Of a stretch of 64,000 bases of DNA, positions 17,150 through 25,957 are shown in pieces. The stretch is from contig URFJ01000001.1 of the NCBI GenBank assembly GCA_900547135.1, positions 1-64,000 of the forward strand. The letters run 5' to 3'. The notes under the pieces were generated by a model. The model ran no database searches. It was not told the origin of the DNA and saw only the letters and a program-made list of their open reading frames with translations. Source of the stretch: an uncultured Eubacteriales bacterium (GTDB taxonomy: Bacteria; Bacillota; Clostridia; Christensenellales; CAG-138). Within the stretch, counting starts at the first letter, position 1. Each line of letters begins with the position of its first letter. The translations under genes were made by a program, and so were the position numbers.

Positions 17150-17323
17150 ATGGTTATATTGAATGCGGCGCTGGACGCTGTGCTGATTGGGCTTATAACG
17201 ATAGTCTCGGTTTTGGGCCTGATGGGGCTTGGCATAGCTATAATGCTTGTTGTTAGAATGAAAAAGATAAAGAGGATTAAGATGGATAAGATTAAAAGGG
17301 ATGAAGAAAAGGGGGAGAAATGA
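17150..17323 (+). CDS. Small single-span membrane protein (57 aa)
   Basis: ATG at 17150 with GAGGAGGAG about nine bases upstream. The protein has one hydrophobic helix (residues ~11-36, including LIGLITIVSVLGLMGLGIAI) followed by a very basic tail, RMKKIKRIKMDKIKRDEEK. This fits an N-out, C-in anchored peptide. The stop codon overlaps the next start (TGATG... arrangement, 1-bp sharing), implying coupling to the next small gene. Function unknown; too short for homology calls by eye. Confidence 0.65.
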   Translation: MVILNAALDAVLIGLITIVSVLGLMGLGIAIMLVVRMKKIKRIKMDKIKRDEEKGEK

Positions 17324-17472
17324 TGTTTTATTCTTTGCTCGACGTGGCGCCGCCCACTCTGCTGGATCTGGTATATGACTTATGGCCCATATTCCTTATC
17401 GGCCTTGGCGTAGCCGCCATAATCGTAGTTGCGGTCCTGCTCGTGCTTAAAGCAAAGCGGGAGCAGAAATAG
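17323..17472 (+). CDS. Small single-span membrane protein (49 aa)
   Basis: ATG at 17323 overlaps the previous gene's TGA (ATGA), a standard coupled arrangement, and GGGGGAG lies just upstream. The product starts MFYSLLDVAPPTLLDLVYD, then has one long hydrophobic helix (WPIFLIGLGVAAIIVVAVLL) and ends KAKREQK. Like its neighbour it is a short anchored protein with positive C-terminus. Unknown function; the pair looks like a two-peptide membrane unit. Confidence 0.65.
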   Translation: MFYSLLDVAPPTLLDLVYDLWPIFLIGLGVAAIIVVAVLLVLKAKREQK

Positions 17473-17515
17473 CCTTTAGCTATGTCAATATTATTTTATG
17501 GACCGGTAAAACCGC

Positions 17516-17890
17516 TTGAACGAATGCCTGGAAATAGCCCTCATACTGTTTGCCAGCCTGGCTCTTACCATATTTGCAGAGGGGCTTTTGACTGCCATAT
17601 GGTTTAAAAACGGGCGTATGGTATATTTCAGCGTACTGTGCAACCTTATTACCAATCCGGCGCTGAACATATTGGTGATTGCTTCTGTATCCGCGTTTGG
17701 CGCCGCCGCCTATGTTCCCGCTGTAGCACTGCTGGAACCGGCCGCGGTTGCGGTTGAGGCATATATATGGAGAAGCTTGTGCAAATTTTCGCGCTGCAGG
17801 GCGCTGTGGACAGCATTTATTACAAATCTGCTGTCATTCGCCGCGGGTCTTGCGGCGCAGCCGGTCCTTTGGGGCGCATTGGCAAGGTAA
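17516..17890 (+). CDS. Integral membrane protein, unknown
   Basis: 124-aa protein with three to four hydrophobic segments (IALILFASLALTIFAEGLL; FSVLCNLITNPALNILVIA; AFGAAAYVPAVALLEPAA; a last one near AFITNLLSFAAGLAA). The only start is TTG at 17516, since an in-frame TAA lies three codons upstream; no strong ribosome binding site is visible, so the start is uncertain. Similar small hydrophobic proteins with NLxTNPxLN occur in Clostridia without known role. It follows the two tiny membrane genes on the same strand. Confidence 0.6.
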   Translation: MNECLEIALILFASLALTIFAEGLLTAIWFKNGRMVYFSVLCNLITNPALNILVIASVSAFGAAAYVPAVALLEPAAVAVEAYIWRSLCKFSRCRALWTAFITNLLSFAAGLAAQPVLWGALAR

Positions 17891-17975
17891 ATGCATAAAT
17901 AAGCGCGATGTTTCACAAATGTTTACAAAATAGTTTGGAAAAATAATGATATTTCCGCATTTGGAGCGTATTAAT

Positions 17976-18641
17976 GTGATAAAATATAAGGAAATATACT
18001 GTTCGGATTATCCGCTCCACGATAGAATACGCGGCGCGCTTGCCTTGCTTATTCACGGTGCGCTGGAGGATTGTTCGGATACTCCGGATTTTGACTTTTT
18101 TGCGTATAACGCTGAAATATCCACGCCTGCAGCACTGCGCCTTGGATCTGCCCAAAATCTGTGCGGCAGAATAAATGAAGAACTGGCCTCTTACGGCGGC
18201 CCTAAAATCATTGGGGCACGCATGGTAAGCCAAGCGTTTGAAACGGGAGGGCACGTTAACTTTCGGTTATCCCATGGGTTTTATTACGCCCTCATTGATC
18301 TTGTAAACAGTTCTTCCCCACTGCCCGCGCTGAGCGGCGACATAACCCATGGCGAGGGCTATGCCCTGGCCCGTATGCTTATGATGAATAAATGCCTGGG
18401 AAACCATGGCGGTATACCTGAGCATGCGCTGAGGGCGCTTTGGACCGCATTCGCCGCATGCGACCCAATGCTTAACTCCCGCAAAAGGATAGCCGCGATA
18501 GCAAGGGCCTCAAAGGCGCTTACGGGACTTGCCGCGTGTATTGAGCCGAAATCACGGCGGCAGCTACTCAGCGGAGCCGGAGATATGGCGGCGTGCGCTG
18601 CCCGGCTTTTGGCCCGCGCGGCCCAGTGCGCCAGGCGCTGA
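17976..18641 (+). CDS. Unrecognised protein with possible arginyl-tRNA synthetase-like N-terminal domain
   Basis: About 221 aa, soluble. The first half ends in GPKIIGARMVSQAFETGGHVNFRLSHGF, which resembles the additional N-terminal domain of arginyl-tRNA synthetases (GxINFxLS near its end); the second half is all-helical and alanine-rich, perhaps DALR-like. No HIGH or KMSKS motif exists, so it is not a synthetase. I prefer the GTG at 17976 because TTGGAGCG lies nine bases upstream; an ATG at 17946 in the same frame has no such site. The family assignment is tentative. It stands between small membrane genes and an MBL-fold gene. Confidence 0.55.
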   Translation: MIKYKEIYCSDYPLHDRIRGALALLIHGALEDCSDTPDFDFFAYNAEISTPAALRLGSAQNLCGRINEELASYGGPKIIGARMVSQAFETGGHVNFRLSHGFYYALIDLVNSSSPLPALSGDITHGEGYALARMLMMNKCLGNHGGIPEHALRALWTAFAACDPMLNSRKRIAAIARASKALTGLAACIEPKSRRQLLSGAGDMAACAARLLARAAQCARR

Positions 18642-18700
18642 GCGCGTCCGTATTTTAGGGCGGGTTAGGATCTATATTTTCCCATAAAGGAGGTCTCAAT

Positions 18701-19348
18701 ATGGAAATTAAATGGTACGGTCATTCATGCTTTGTACTCACAAGCTCTCAGGGAACCAGGATTCTGATGGATCCGTGCTCCCCCGACACCGGCTATACGC
18801 TAGGGCCTATACAGGCGGACGCCGTCACCTGCAGCCACGACCACTATGATCATAACTACGTGTCGGCTGCTGCGGACAATCCGGTGCTAATCCGCGGCCC
18901 TGGGGAATATTTCGTTAAGGACACGCTGATAAAGGGCGTGCCGACTTGGCATGACGACGCCCAGGGCGGCAAGAGGGGGCCCAATATGATGTATATCGTT
19001 GAGATGGATGATATGCGCATCCTGCATGCCGGGGATATCGGGCACCTGCCCGACGAGGGGTGCCTAGGCATGATCGGTGAAATTGACGTTCTGCTCGTTC
19101 CAGTCGGGGGCGTTTATACGATAAACTACCTGCAGGCGCTCGGGATGGCCAATATGCTCAGGCCAAGCGTTGTTATCCCAATGCATTATAAAACGCCTGA
19201 TTGCAAAGTGGATCTTGGCGAGCTTGCGCCGTTTATAAGCACTGCAAAGGACTGCAAAATACACAGGCTTAATCAAAGCGAAGCCACGCTGAGCAGGGGA
19301 AGCCTTGGCGAGGACAGGGTGCTTGTGCTTGATTATGAAAAACAATAG
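18701..19348 (+). CDS. MBL-fold metallo-hydrolase (UlaG/UPF0173-like)
   Basis: 215-aa beta-lactamase-fold hydrolase. The metal site is complete: the first strand WYGHSCFVL, the motif SHDHYDHN, the Asp in LHAGDIGH, and a last His in IPMHYKTPD. The pattern matches the UlaG-like/YtkL-like branch, which includes lactonases and uncharacterised hydrolases; the substrate is unknown. AAAGGAGGTC lies seven bases before ATG. No obvious partner gene flanks it. Confidence 0.9.
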   Translation: MEIKWYGHSCFVLTSSQGTRILMDPCSPDTGYTLGPIQADAVTCSHDHYDHNYVSAAADNPVLIRGPGEYFVKDTLIKGVPTWHDDAQGGKRGPNMMYIVEMDDMRILHAGDIGHLPDEGCLGMIGEIDVLLVPVGGVYTINYLQALGMANMLRPSVVIPMHYKTPDCKVDLGELAPFISTAKDCKIHRLNQSEATLSRGSLGEDRVLVLDYEKQ

Positions 19349-19593
19349 CTTGGCGCAAGGCGGGGTATAAAGAGGGCGACGGAGGCATGTTTAAGCGGCA
19401 GCCGCACGCCCTTTTGTTCTATGTTATAAAACCTACAGGTATGCATATTCATGGCGCTGTCAGATCTTGGGCGCGCCTGCCTGAGCCGCCGCGGTCTCCC
19501 GCTGTCATTCCAGTTTGAAAATACCCTGAGCCACCGCGGGTTTAACTTGGCTTTGCCGGGCATTGAATCTGCGCCTTTATAAGTGCTGCGGTA

Positions 19594-19622
19594 TTGATTC
19601 TAAAACTAAAACGGTCTATAAT
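19594..19622 (+). promoter_or_regulatory. Sigma-A-type promoter for the aminopeptidase gene
   Basis: TTGATT (19594-19599) and a perfect TATAAT (19617-19622) are separated by 17 bp. The M29 aminopeptidase start lies ~42 bp downstream. The 245 bp between the MBL gene and this promoter hold nothing I recognise. Confidence 0.7.
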
Positions 19623-19663
19623 CTGAATAAGCTCACTTGAATTGCTAAGGAGGAATAATCCCA

Positions 19664-20779
19664 ATGATGGACAGTAGAATAGAGAAACTTGCCAACATAC
19701 TCGTTACCTTCTCTACCGAGGTCAAGCCCGGCGAAAACGTTCTTATAAACTCCGGAAATGGAAACGATATGCTGGTCAAGGCACTCATCCGCGAGGTATA
19801 TAAGGCGGGCGGCCGGCCATTCGTATGGCTGCAAAACTCGGCGATTGAACGGGAACTTGGCATGGGGTATACAGAAGACCAGCTAAAAATACGGGCTGAG
19901 GCAGACGCGCTGCTGATGAGCAAGATGCAGGTGTTTATAGGGTTCTCCGGAGTTGTTAATAACTCGGAAACCTCCGACGTTCCGGCCGACAGGCTGTCGC
20001 TGTACGCCCAGCACTACGGCGAGCAGGTTCATGGGAAGATCCGCGTGCCGAAAACCCGCTGGGTTGTTCTCCGCTACCCGACGCCTGCCATGGCGCAGAT
20101 GGCGGACATGAGCACCGAAGCGTTTGAGGATTTCTATTTTGACGTATGCAATATGGACTACTCGAAGATGGACAGGGCCATGACCCCGCTCAAGGAGCTT
20201 ATGGAGCGCACGGATATGGTGCGCATAGTTGGCCGCGGGACCGATATCTCCTTCTCAATAAAGGGACTGCCCGCCATTAAATGCGCCGGCAAGGTAAACA
20301 TACCGGACGGCGAGATATTTACAGCGCCGGTAAAGGGCAGCATAAACGGCGTGATAACCTACAACACGCCTTCGGTACACGACGGCTTCACCTTTGAAAA
20401 CATCTGCCTTACCTTTAAAGACGGCAGGATCGTAAACGCGACGGCTAATGACACGGAGCGCGTGAACCATGTGTTTGACATGGACGAGGGCGCAAGATCC
20501 GTCGGCGAGTTTGCAATTGGCGTAAACCCGTACATAATCAACCCCATGAAGAACACCCTGTTCGATGAAAAGATAATGGGCAGCTTCCACTTTACCCCCG
20601 GCGCATGCTATGACGAATGCGACAACGGGAACAAATCCGCGCTCCACTGGGATCTGATATGCATCCAAACCCCCGAATACGGCGGCGGCGAAATGTACTT
20701 CGACGGCGTTTTGGTGCGCAGGGACGGGCGCTTCGTGCTTCCGGAGCTTGAATGCCTGAATCCCGAAAACCTGAAATAG
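19664..20779 (+). CDS. Aminopeptidase, M29 family
   Basis: 371-aa metallo-aminopeptidase of the thermophilic aminopeptidase family (AmpS/PepS/AmpT), which removes N-terminal residues from peptides in the cytoplasm. The catalytic C-terminal half shows the expected metal-ligand blocks: NIPDGEIFTAPV, GEFAIGVNPYI, GSFHFTPGACY and ALHWDLICI. The N-terminal half forms the substrate-gating domain. AAGGAGGAATAATCCC precedes ATG. It is preceded by its own promoter and followed by a hairpin terminator, so it is probably monocistronic. Confidence 0.93.
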   Translation: MMDSRIEKLANILVTFSTEVKPGENVLINSGNGNDMLVKALIREVYKAGGRPFVWLQNSAIERELGMGYTEDQLKIRAEADALLMSKMQVFIGFSGVVNNSETSDVPADRLSLYAQHYGEQVHGKIRVPKTRWVVLRYPTPAMAQMADMSTEAFEDFYFDVCNMDYSKMDRAMTPLKELMERTDMVRIVGRGTDISFSIKGLPAIKCAGKVNIPDGEIFTAPVKGSINGVITYNTPSVHDGFTFENICLTFKDGRIVNATANDTERVNHVFDMDEGARSVGEFAIGVNPYIINPMKNTLFDEKIMGSFHFTPGACYDECDNGNKSALHWDLICIQTPEYGGGEMYFDGVLVRRDGRFVLPELECLNPENLK

Positions 20780-20810
20780 CTTTCCTCCAGCAGAGGACTT
20801 AAACCACTCT

Positions 20811-20837
20811 AAGCCGGCGGTATATTGCCGGCTTTAT
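20811..20837 (+). terminator. Hairpin after the aminopeptidase gene
   Basis: AAGCCGGC (20811-20818) pairs with GCCGGCTT (20827-20834) around an eight-base loop, followed by a short T-containing tail. The rest of the gap to 21122 (about 285 bp) holds no recognisable gene. Confidence 0.6.
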
Positions 20838-21122
20838 CATTCATAAATAAGCGTCTTACCGTAGGAGTTCTATACGTCGTTTCGTTTAAAACGCGGTAAT
20901 AAAATCTTTTAGCTGCCTTAAAAACGCGCGTTAATTGAACAGTTTGGTGATAGAGTCCACTTGACTTCACCGACAAAGTATTGATTATATTACAATGGCG
21001 GATTAAAAGTAGAGTAGAAGTAAGTAAGGCGAAAAATCCGCCGTGTAATGTTGTTTTGCTTTTGAATTTATGATAACGTCTAGGTAATGATCACATTATT
21101 TATCTAATACGGAGGCAGCTAT

Positions 21123-21545
21123 ATGAAGAAAAATGGGGTCATCAGGTTTTGGGCCGTCCTTGTCGTTATCATCATATGCCTTACAGGCTGTACTACTACG
21201 TGCGCAACACTAACCATAAACCTGGTGGAGCGGCGTACTGAAACCGGCTGGGACATATCGTTTGACGCGATGAACGGTTATATGTCCACCTCCTTTAATA
21301 ATATCTATGAATCGGCTGTGCTGGATTATCAGATAACCTACGGCGAGGGGGAGATCATCGTCCGGCTGCGTCAGGGCAGCCGCTCGCAGGAGCTTTCGAT
21401 GGCTGAGAGCAGCATATCCCTATCCGGCTGGGATCAGGGAAGCATCACTATAGAGCTTAACGCCAAAGCCGCGCGGTACGCCAGGCTTTCCTTCTCATGG
21501 GAGGAGGCAGGCAATGGCGGCGGTATCGCCGCAGGGTTTGAATAA
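21123..21545 (+). CDS. Small secreted lipoprotein, unknown
   Basis: 140-aa protein with a lipoprotein signal: MKKNGVIRFWAVL, hydrophobic core, then LTGC with the acylated Cys at residue 23. The mature part is beta-rich with alternating polar/hydrophobic residues and no recognised domain. It would sit on the outer face of the membrane. ACGGAGGCAG lies about six bases upstream of ATG. Convergent with the ktrB gene on the other strand. Confidence 0.75.
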   Translation: MKKNGVIRFWAVLVVIIICLTGCTTTCATLTINLVERRTETGWDISFDAMNGYMSTSFNNIYESAVLDYQITYGEGEIIVRLRQGSRSQELSMAESSISLSGWDQGSITIELNAKAARYARLSFSWEEAGNGGGIAAGFE

Positions 21546-21748
21546 ATGGGCATTAAATATAAGCCCGAAGCATGCCCCCTCACTAGTAAAAACTATCCGG
21601 CGCTTATCTTGCGCCTGAGCGATTGATCCTAATACTTTCGTAGCCATATGTAGCACAGAATCGGATTTCAACCTTGGGTCAGTCCGACAGCCGGACTTTC
21701 TAATGCAGCTAATGCCGGCAATCCGCAAATACTGTACGTTCACACCGC

Positions 21749-23101
21749 TTAGCCTACCATTATACTGCCCTCGGGGTATCTAAGCGTTGAATCGTCGGAT
21801 TTGCCGCTAAGCGACAGCACCAATGTGAGCGGGCCGACCCTTCCCGCGAACATGAACAGGCAAAGCACCACCCTTGTCATCGCGGTGGCCTCCGCTGTTA
21901 CGCCCGTGCTTACGCCCACAGTGCCCACTGCTGAAGCAAGCTCAAAGAACACGTCTATGAAGCTTGAGCGGACGCCTATCTGCGAAAATGATACGATCAT
22001 GCTCGCAGACATCAGCATGAGAATCCCAACTATGAATATGCACAGCGACCTTTGCACCAGCGCCTGAGAAACCCTGCGCCTGAATACGTTTACATCCGAA
22101 TGCCCCCTTAAAAACGACCTGAGGGTAAGCGCCAGCAGCGCCACGGTAGTGACCTTTATGCCTCCGGCCGTTCCGGCAGGCGCGCCGCCGATAAACATCA
22201 GAATCGACGACAAAAGCTTTGACGAATCCGTCAGGGCCGCCTGATCCACCGTGTTAAACCCCGCTGTCCTGCATGTTACGGACTGAAACAGCGAGGCCAG
22301 CGCCTTTTCTCCAACGCTCATGCCCTGCATTGTGCCGGTATTGTCATATTCAAGGATAAAGAAAAGCAATGCCCCAGCAAACAGCAGCACGAGCGTGGTA
22401 AACAGCACAAGCTTGGTATGAAGCGACAGGTGCCGCGTGCGCCTGAACGCGCCAAGGTCCATAATTACGGCAAAGCCCAGGCCGCCGATAATGATAAGGC
22501 CGATAAGGGTGAGGTTTACCAAAAGATCGCCGTGCAGGGCGGTAAACGAGCTGTATTCGCCCGTTACCCTTCCCATCAGGTCAAAGCCGGCGTTGCAGAA
22601 GGCGGATATGCTGTGAAACACTGAGTACCATATCCCCTTTGACCATCCCAGCATTGGAATAAAGCGTATGGATAAAAGCGCGGCCCCTATAAGCTCGCAG
22701 CCAAAGGTTATGATAGCCGCGTTTCGTCCCAGTCGCACTATTCCTGAAAGCTTGTTTTCACCCAGGGATTCAGCTATAGTAAGCCTTTCCTTAAGGGATA
22801 TACGCTTTCTTATCGACAAAAACAACAGCGTCGCCATTGTCATGAATCCAAGTCCGCCGCACTGAATAAGCATTATTATGACAACCTGGCCAAACATTGA
22901 AAATGTTACGGCGGTGTCCGTAACTATCAATCCGGTTATGCATGACGCGGATGTAGCCGTAAACCAGGCGTCAAACACCCCGATTGACGTCCTGTCAACA
23001 GTGGCTATTGGCAGTGAAAGCAACACCGTGCCGACTAAAATCAGCCCCAAAAAGCCCAGGGGCAGTATTGCAACGGGACGAATCCCCCTTTTTGTTCGCA
23101 A
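21749..23101 (-). CDS. Potassium uptake protein, KtrB/TrkH family
   Basis: 450-aa membrane channel subunit for K+ (or Na+-coupled K+) uptake. Four M1-P-M2 repeats are visible from their filter-like segments: TATSASCITGL, HSISAFCNAGFD, SVTCRTAGFNT and ASAVGTVGVSTG. The length fits the KtrB branch. Such channels need a cytoplasmic KtrA/TrkA nucleotide-binding ring, but none is encoded nearby. The start is TTG at 23101, supported by GGAGG nine bases upstream. Divergent from the phosphohexomutase gene. Confidence 0.92.
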   Translation of the reverse strand: MRTKRGIRPVAILPLGFLGLILVGTVLLSLPIATVDRTSIGVFDAWFTATSASCITGLIVTDTAVTFSMFGQVVIIMLIQCGGLGFMTMATLLFLSIRKRISLKERLTIAESLGENKLSGIVRLGRNAAIITFGCELIGAALLSIRFIPMLGWSKGIWYSVFHSISAFCNAGFDLMGRVTGEYSSFTALHGDLLVNLTLIGLIIIGGLGFAVIMDLGAFRRTRHLSLHTKLVLFTTLVLLFAGALLFFILEYDNTGTMQGMSVGEKALASLFQSVTCRTAGFNTVDQAALTDSSKLLSSILMFIGGAPAGTAGGIKVTTVALLALTLRSFLRGHSDVNVFRRRVSQALVQRSLCIFIVGILMLMSASMIVSFSQIGVRSSFIDVFFELASAVGTVGVSTGVTAEATAMTRVVLCLFMFAGRVGPLTLVLSLSGKSDDSTLRYPEGSIMVG

Positions 23102-23328
23102 GGCTACGATCCTCCAACCAAAATTACCTCATTATCTGATGCATTATACTTCAACATCAGCAAAAAAACCAGTACTCATATTAGAATATCTGTACAGTAT
23201 AATGCTGGAAGGGTATACTAAGTGAAGGTAATTTTAATTTCAGGATGAATCCAGTCTGGAAACGCCGTATAGCATACGTCGGAGCTGGTATGGACTTAAT
23301 ATGAGTAATAATGGAGGTATAGAAAACG

Positions 23329-25038
23329 ATGTATAAAGACAGTTACGACGAATGGCTTTCAGCACTTCCCGAGGACAGCGCTCTAAGAAGGGAGCTTGAA
23401 GGTATAGAAGGAGACGAAGCGGCCATTGAGGAAAGGTTTTACAGGGAGCTTGAGTTTGGCACAGCCGGCCTGCGTGGAATACTGGGCGCGGGCACGAACC
23501 GGATGAACGAATATGTCGTGCGGCGAGCCACGCGCGGGCTGGCCGCGTACCTCCTCGGCTTTGACAGCGCAAAAGAGCGCGGGGTGTGCATAGCCTATGA
23601 CTCCCGGCGGTTTTCTAAAGAGTTTGCGTGGGAAAGCGCAAGGACGCTTTCTCAATACGGCATCCGTGTATATATATTCGACACCCTGCATACGGTCCCC
23701 CAGCTGTCGTTTACGCTGAGGGAGCTTAAATGCATTGCCGGAATAATGATCACGGCAAGCCATAATCCCCCCCAGTACAACGGCTACAAGGTATACTGGG
23801 AAACCGGCGGCCAGATGGGGCCACAGCAGGCTGAGGAGGTAACGCTGAAAATAGAGGGGTTTGGATACTTCGATGCCCCAAGCCAATATGACGAAACGCT
23901 GATAACATCTATCGGCGAGGATGAGGACGAAGCCTACTATGGTAAAACCCGGACCCTGCTCATGCACCCCGAGCTTTTAAAGGATAAGGGCGACTCCATC
24001 AGGGTGGTATATACGCCCCTGCACGGAGCGGGCTACGTTCCGGTGACAGGGCTTTTAAACAGGGTTGGCGTCACTGGCCTAAGCGTTGTTGAACAGCAGC
24101 GGCTCCCTGACCCGGATTTTCCTACGGTGAAGGTGCCAAATCCAGAGGACAGGGGCGCGTTTGACCTGGCGTTTAAGCTCGCAGACCGAGTAGGCGCCGA
24201 CGTTATCCTGGCGACCGATCCTGATTCCGACCGGCTTGGAGTGGCCGTGCCTACAGACGATGGATATGTTCTGCTTACCGGCAACCGTATAGGCTGTATT
24301 CTTATAAACTATATCCTGTCGTCGCTAAGCGAAAGGGGGCAGCTCCCAAAAAACGCGCTCGTTGTTAAATCCATAGTGAGCACCGGCCTGGCCGACGCGA
24401 TATGCAACCGCTATGGCGCAGCCATTAAGTCAGTGCCGACCGGTTTTAGATTCATATCCGAGATAATAGACGAATGCGACAGAACGGGCGAATACGACTT
24501 CCTGTTTGGTTTTGAGGAGAGCTACGGGTTCCTGGCCGGAGGGTTCGCGCGGGATAAGGACGCGATATGCGCGGCAATGCTCATCTCAGAAGCCTGCGTG
24601 TATTACCACGCCCAGGGGAAAACGCTGTACGACGTGCTTGAGGATATCTTCAACGAATACGGCTTTTATGAGGAGACGGTCAAGTCCTACACCTGGGACG
24701 GCAAGGCGGGAATGGAACGTATCTCAAGGGTGATGGGCATGCTCAGGGATGATCCGCCCCATTCCGTGGCTTCGGCGCGGGTGCTGTCGGCCGATGATTT
24801 TGATAGCCTGGCAAGCACCGACTTTATATCGGGAGAAACGTGTAAGATCGATATGCAGCGCATGAACATGATAAGGCTCAACCTGGATGGCGGCGCCTGG
24901 ATATGCGTAAGGCCTTCTGGAACCGAACCTAAGCTTAAGATCTATATCGGCACTTGCGCCAAAAATATGGCCGACGCCGTAACGTTTGGCAGGGCGCTTA
25001 TGGACTCTATGGATTTGCTGATATCCTCATGCGAATAA
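23329..25038 (+). CDS. Alpha-D-phosphohexomutase (phosphoglucomutase/phosphomannomutase)
   Basis: 569-aa four-domain mutase interconverting hexose 1- and 6-phosphates, the step that links glycolysis to nucleotide sugars and cell-wall polymers. All active-site loops are present: the phosphoserine loop ITASHNPPQYNGYKVY, the Mg2+ loop ATDPDSDRLG, the sugar loop GFEESYGFLAG and the phosphate loop RPSGTEPKLKIY. The size matches the PgcA-like long form of Firmicutes. ATGGAGGTATAG lies upstream of ATG. An inverted repeat (GCCGCC/GGCGGC, 25059-25085) follows the gene. Confidence 0.95.
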   Translation: MYKDSYDEWLSALPEDSALRRELEGIEGDEAAIEERFYRELEFGTAGLRGILGAGTNRMNEYVVRRATRGLAAYLLGFDSAKERGVCIAYDSRRFSKEFAWESARTLSQYGIRVYIFDTLHTVPQLSFTLRELKCIAGIMITASHNPPQYNGYKVYWETGGQMGPQQAEEVTLKIEGFGYFDAPSQYDETLITSIGEDEDEAYYGKTRTLLMHPELLKDKGDSIRVVYTPLHGAGYVPVTGLLNRVGVTGLSVVEQQRLPDPDFPTVKVPNPEDRGAFDLAFKLADRVGADVILATDPDSDRLGVAVPTDDGYVLLTGNRIGCILINYILSSLSERGQLPKNALVVKSIVSTGLADAICNRYGAAIKSVPTGFRFISEIIDECDRTGEYDFLFGFEESYGFLAGGFARDKDAICAAMLISEACVYYHAQGKTLYDVLEDIFNEYGFYEETVKSYTWDGKAGMERISRVMGMLRDDPPHSVASARVLSADDFDSLASTDFISGETCKIDMQRMNMIRLNLDGGAWICVRPSGTEPKLKIYIGTCAKNMADAVTFGRALMDSMDLLISSCE

Positions 25039-25284
25039 AAAATATAAGGCCATTATGAGCCGCCAGAAGGGTTAAATTTGGCGGCAGTCCTGCCCTCCTA
25101 TGCGCTGTTTGGCGCCCAGGTGCTTTGCCAATTTAAGCGCTTGCGGGCTTGCAATAAACTATTATGGCTATGACCATTGTTCAGCATGAATCCGCGGCAA
25201 CGCGCCGGTTTTACATCATAAAAGAGAAACCGCGCCTGGCCAGAGATGGGGGCGTTTGGAGCGCCCGAACCCCTGTGTTAAGGC

Positions 25285-25814
25285 TTACGGATATAATATT
25301 GATTTGAGTCCGTCGTGGGAAAGAACCTTTGCAAACCGGTTGTTCCAAATCCGCTCTTCATAAAACGCTATGAGCTGCGCCGCTGAAAACGGGCCGTTGT
25401 CAAAGGTCGTGTGCGCCCATTTAGGCACGTATACCATATAGTCCCTCTCAAACGCGGCCTTGCATGTGGCGTCAATGCAGTATTCGGTCCGCAGGCCGGT
25501 AAGGATAATGTTTTTTATACCCTTATCCTGCAGATGCCCGTGCAGGCCCGTGTCTAGAAACGCACTGTTGAAGCGTTTGTCAAATATTCGCTCCCCATCC
25601 TTTGGCGCAAGCGCCTTATGGATCTCATGGCCCGTACAGCCTGCCGTGAAGCCCGTCTTACCCGAATCATGCCTTATATATATGATCTCAGCCCGCTGTC
25701 TCTCGCGCTCTCCACAAGGCTGTGGATATTTCCAACCGTCTCCATCGCGCGAAACGGCCCCGCTTCTATCAGCGCGGTCTGAACGTCTACAATCAATAAA
25801 GCCGTATACCCCAC
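25285..25814 (-). pseudogene. Isochorismatase-like cysteine hydrolase, frameshifted
   Basis: The minus strand encodes an isochorismatase-fold hydrolase in two phases. GTG at 25814, with GGGAGG eight bases upstream, starts YTALLIVDVQTALIEAGPF (catalytic Asp in VDVQ) and runs to ESARDSGL. There the phase must change to continue EIIYIRHDSGKTGFTAG; a one-base loss near 25684-25690 explains it. The second part keeps the catalytic Lys (IFDKRFNSAF) and Cys (LRTEYCIDATCKAA). All three catalytic residues survive, so the lesion is recent or a sequence error. Relatives hydrolyse nicotinamide or similar amides, but the substrate is not known here. Confidence 0.85.
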
Positions 25815-25957
25815 TGTTCTTTCCTCCCATGAATATATACGTCTAACGCTGCCAAAACCAAAGCTTTTAAATCTGGCCCTTCTAAGCATCGGCAAATCAT
25901 ATCAAAAAGGCGGCTGTTATTTCAATTTAACAGCGCGCCCTTTGTTTTTAACCCTTC

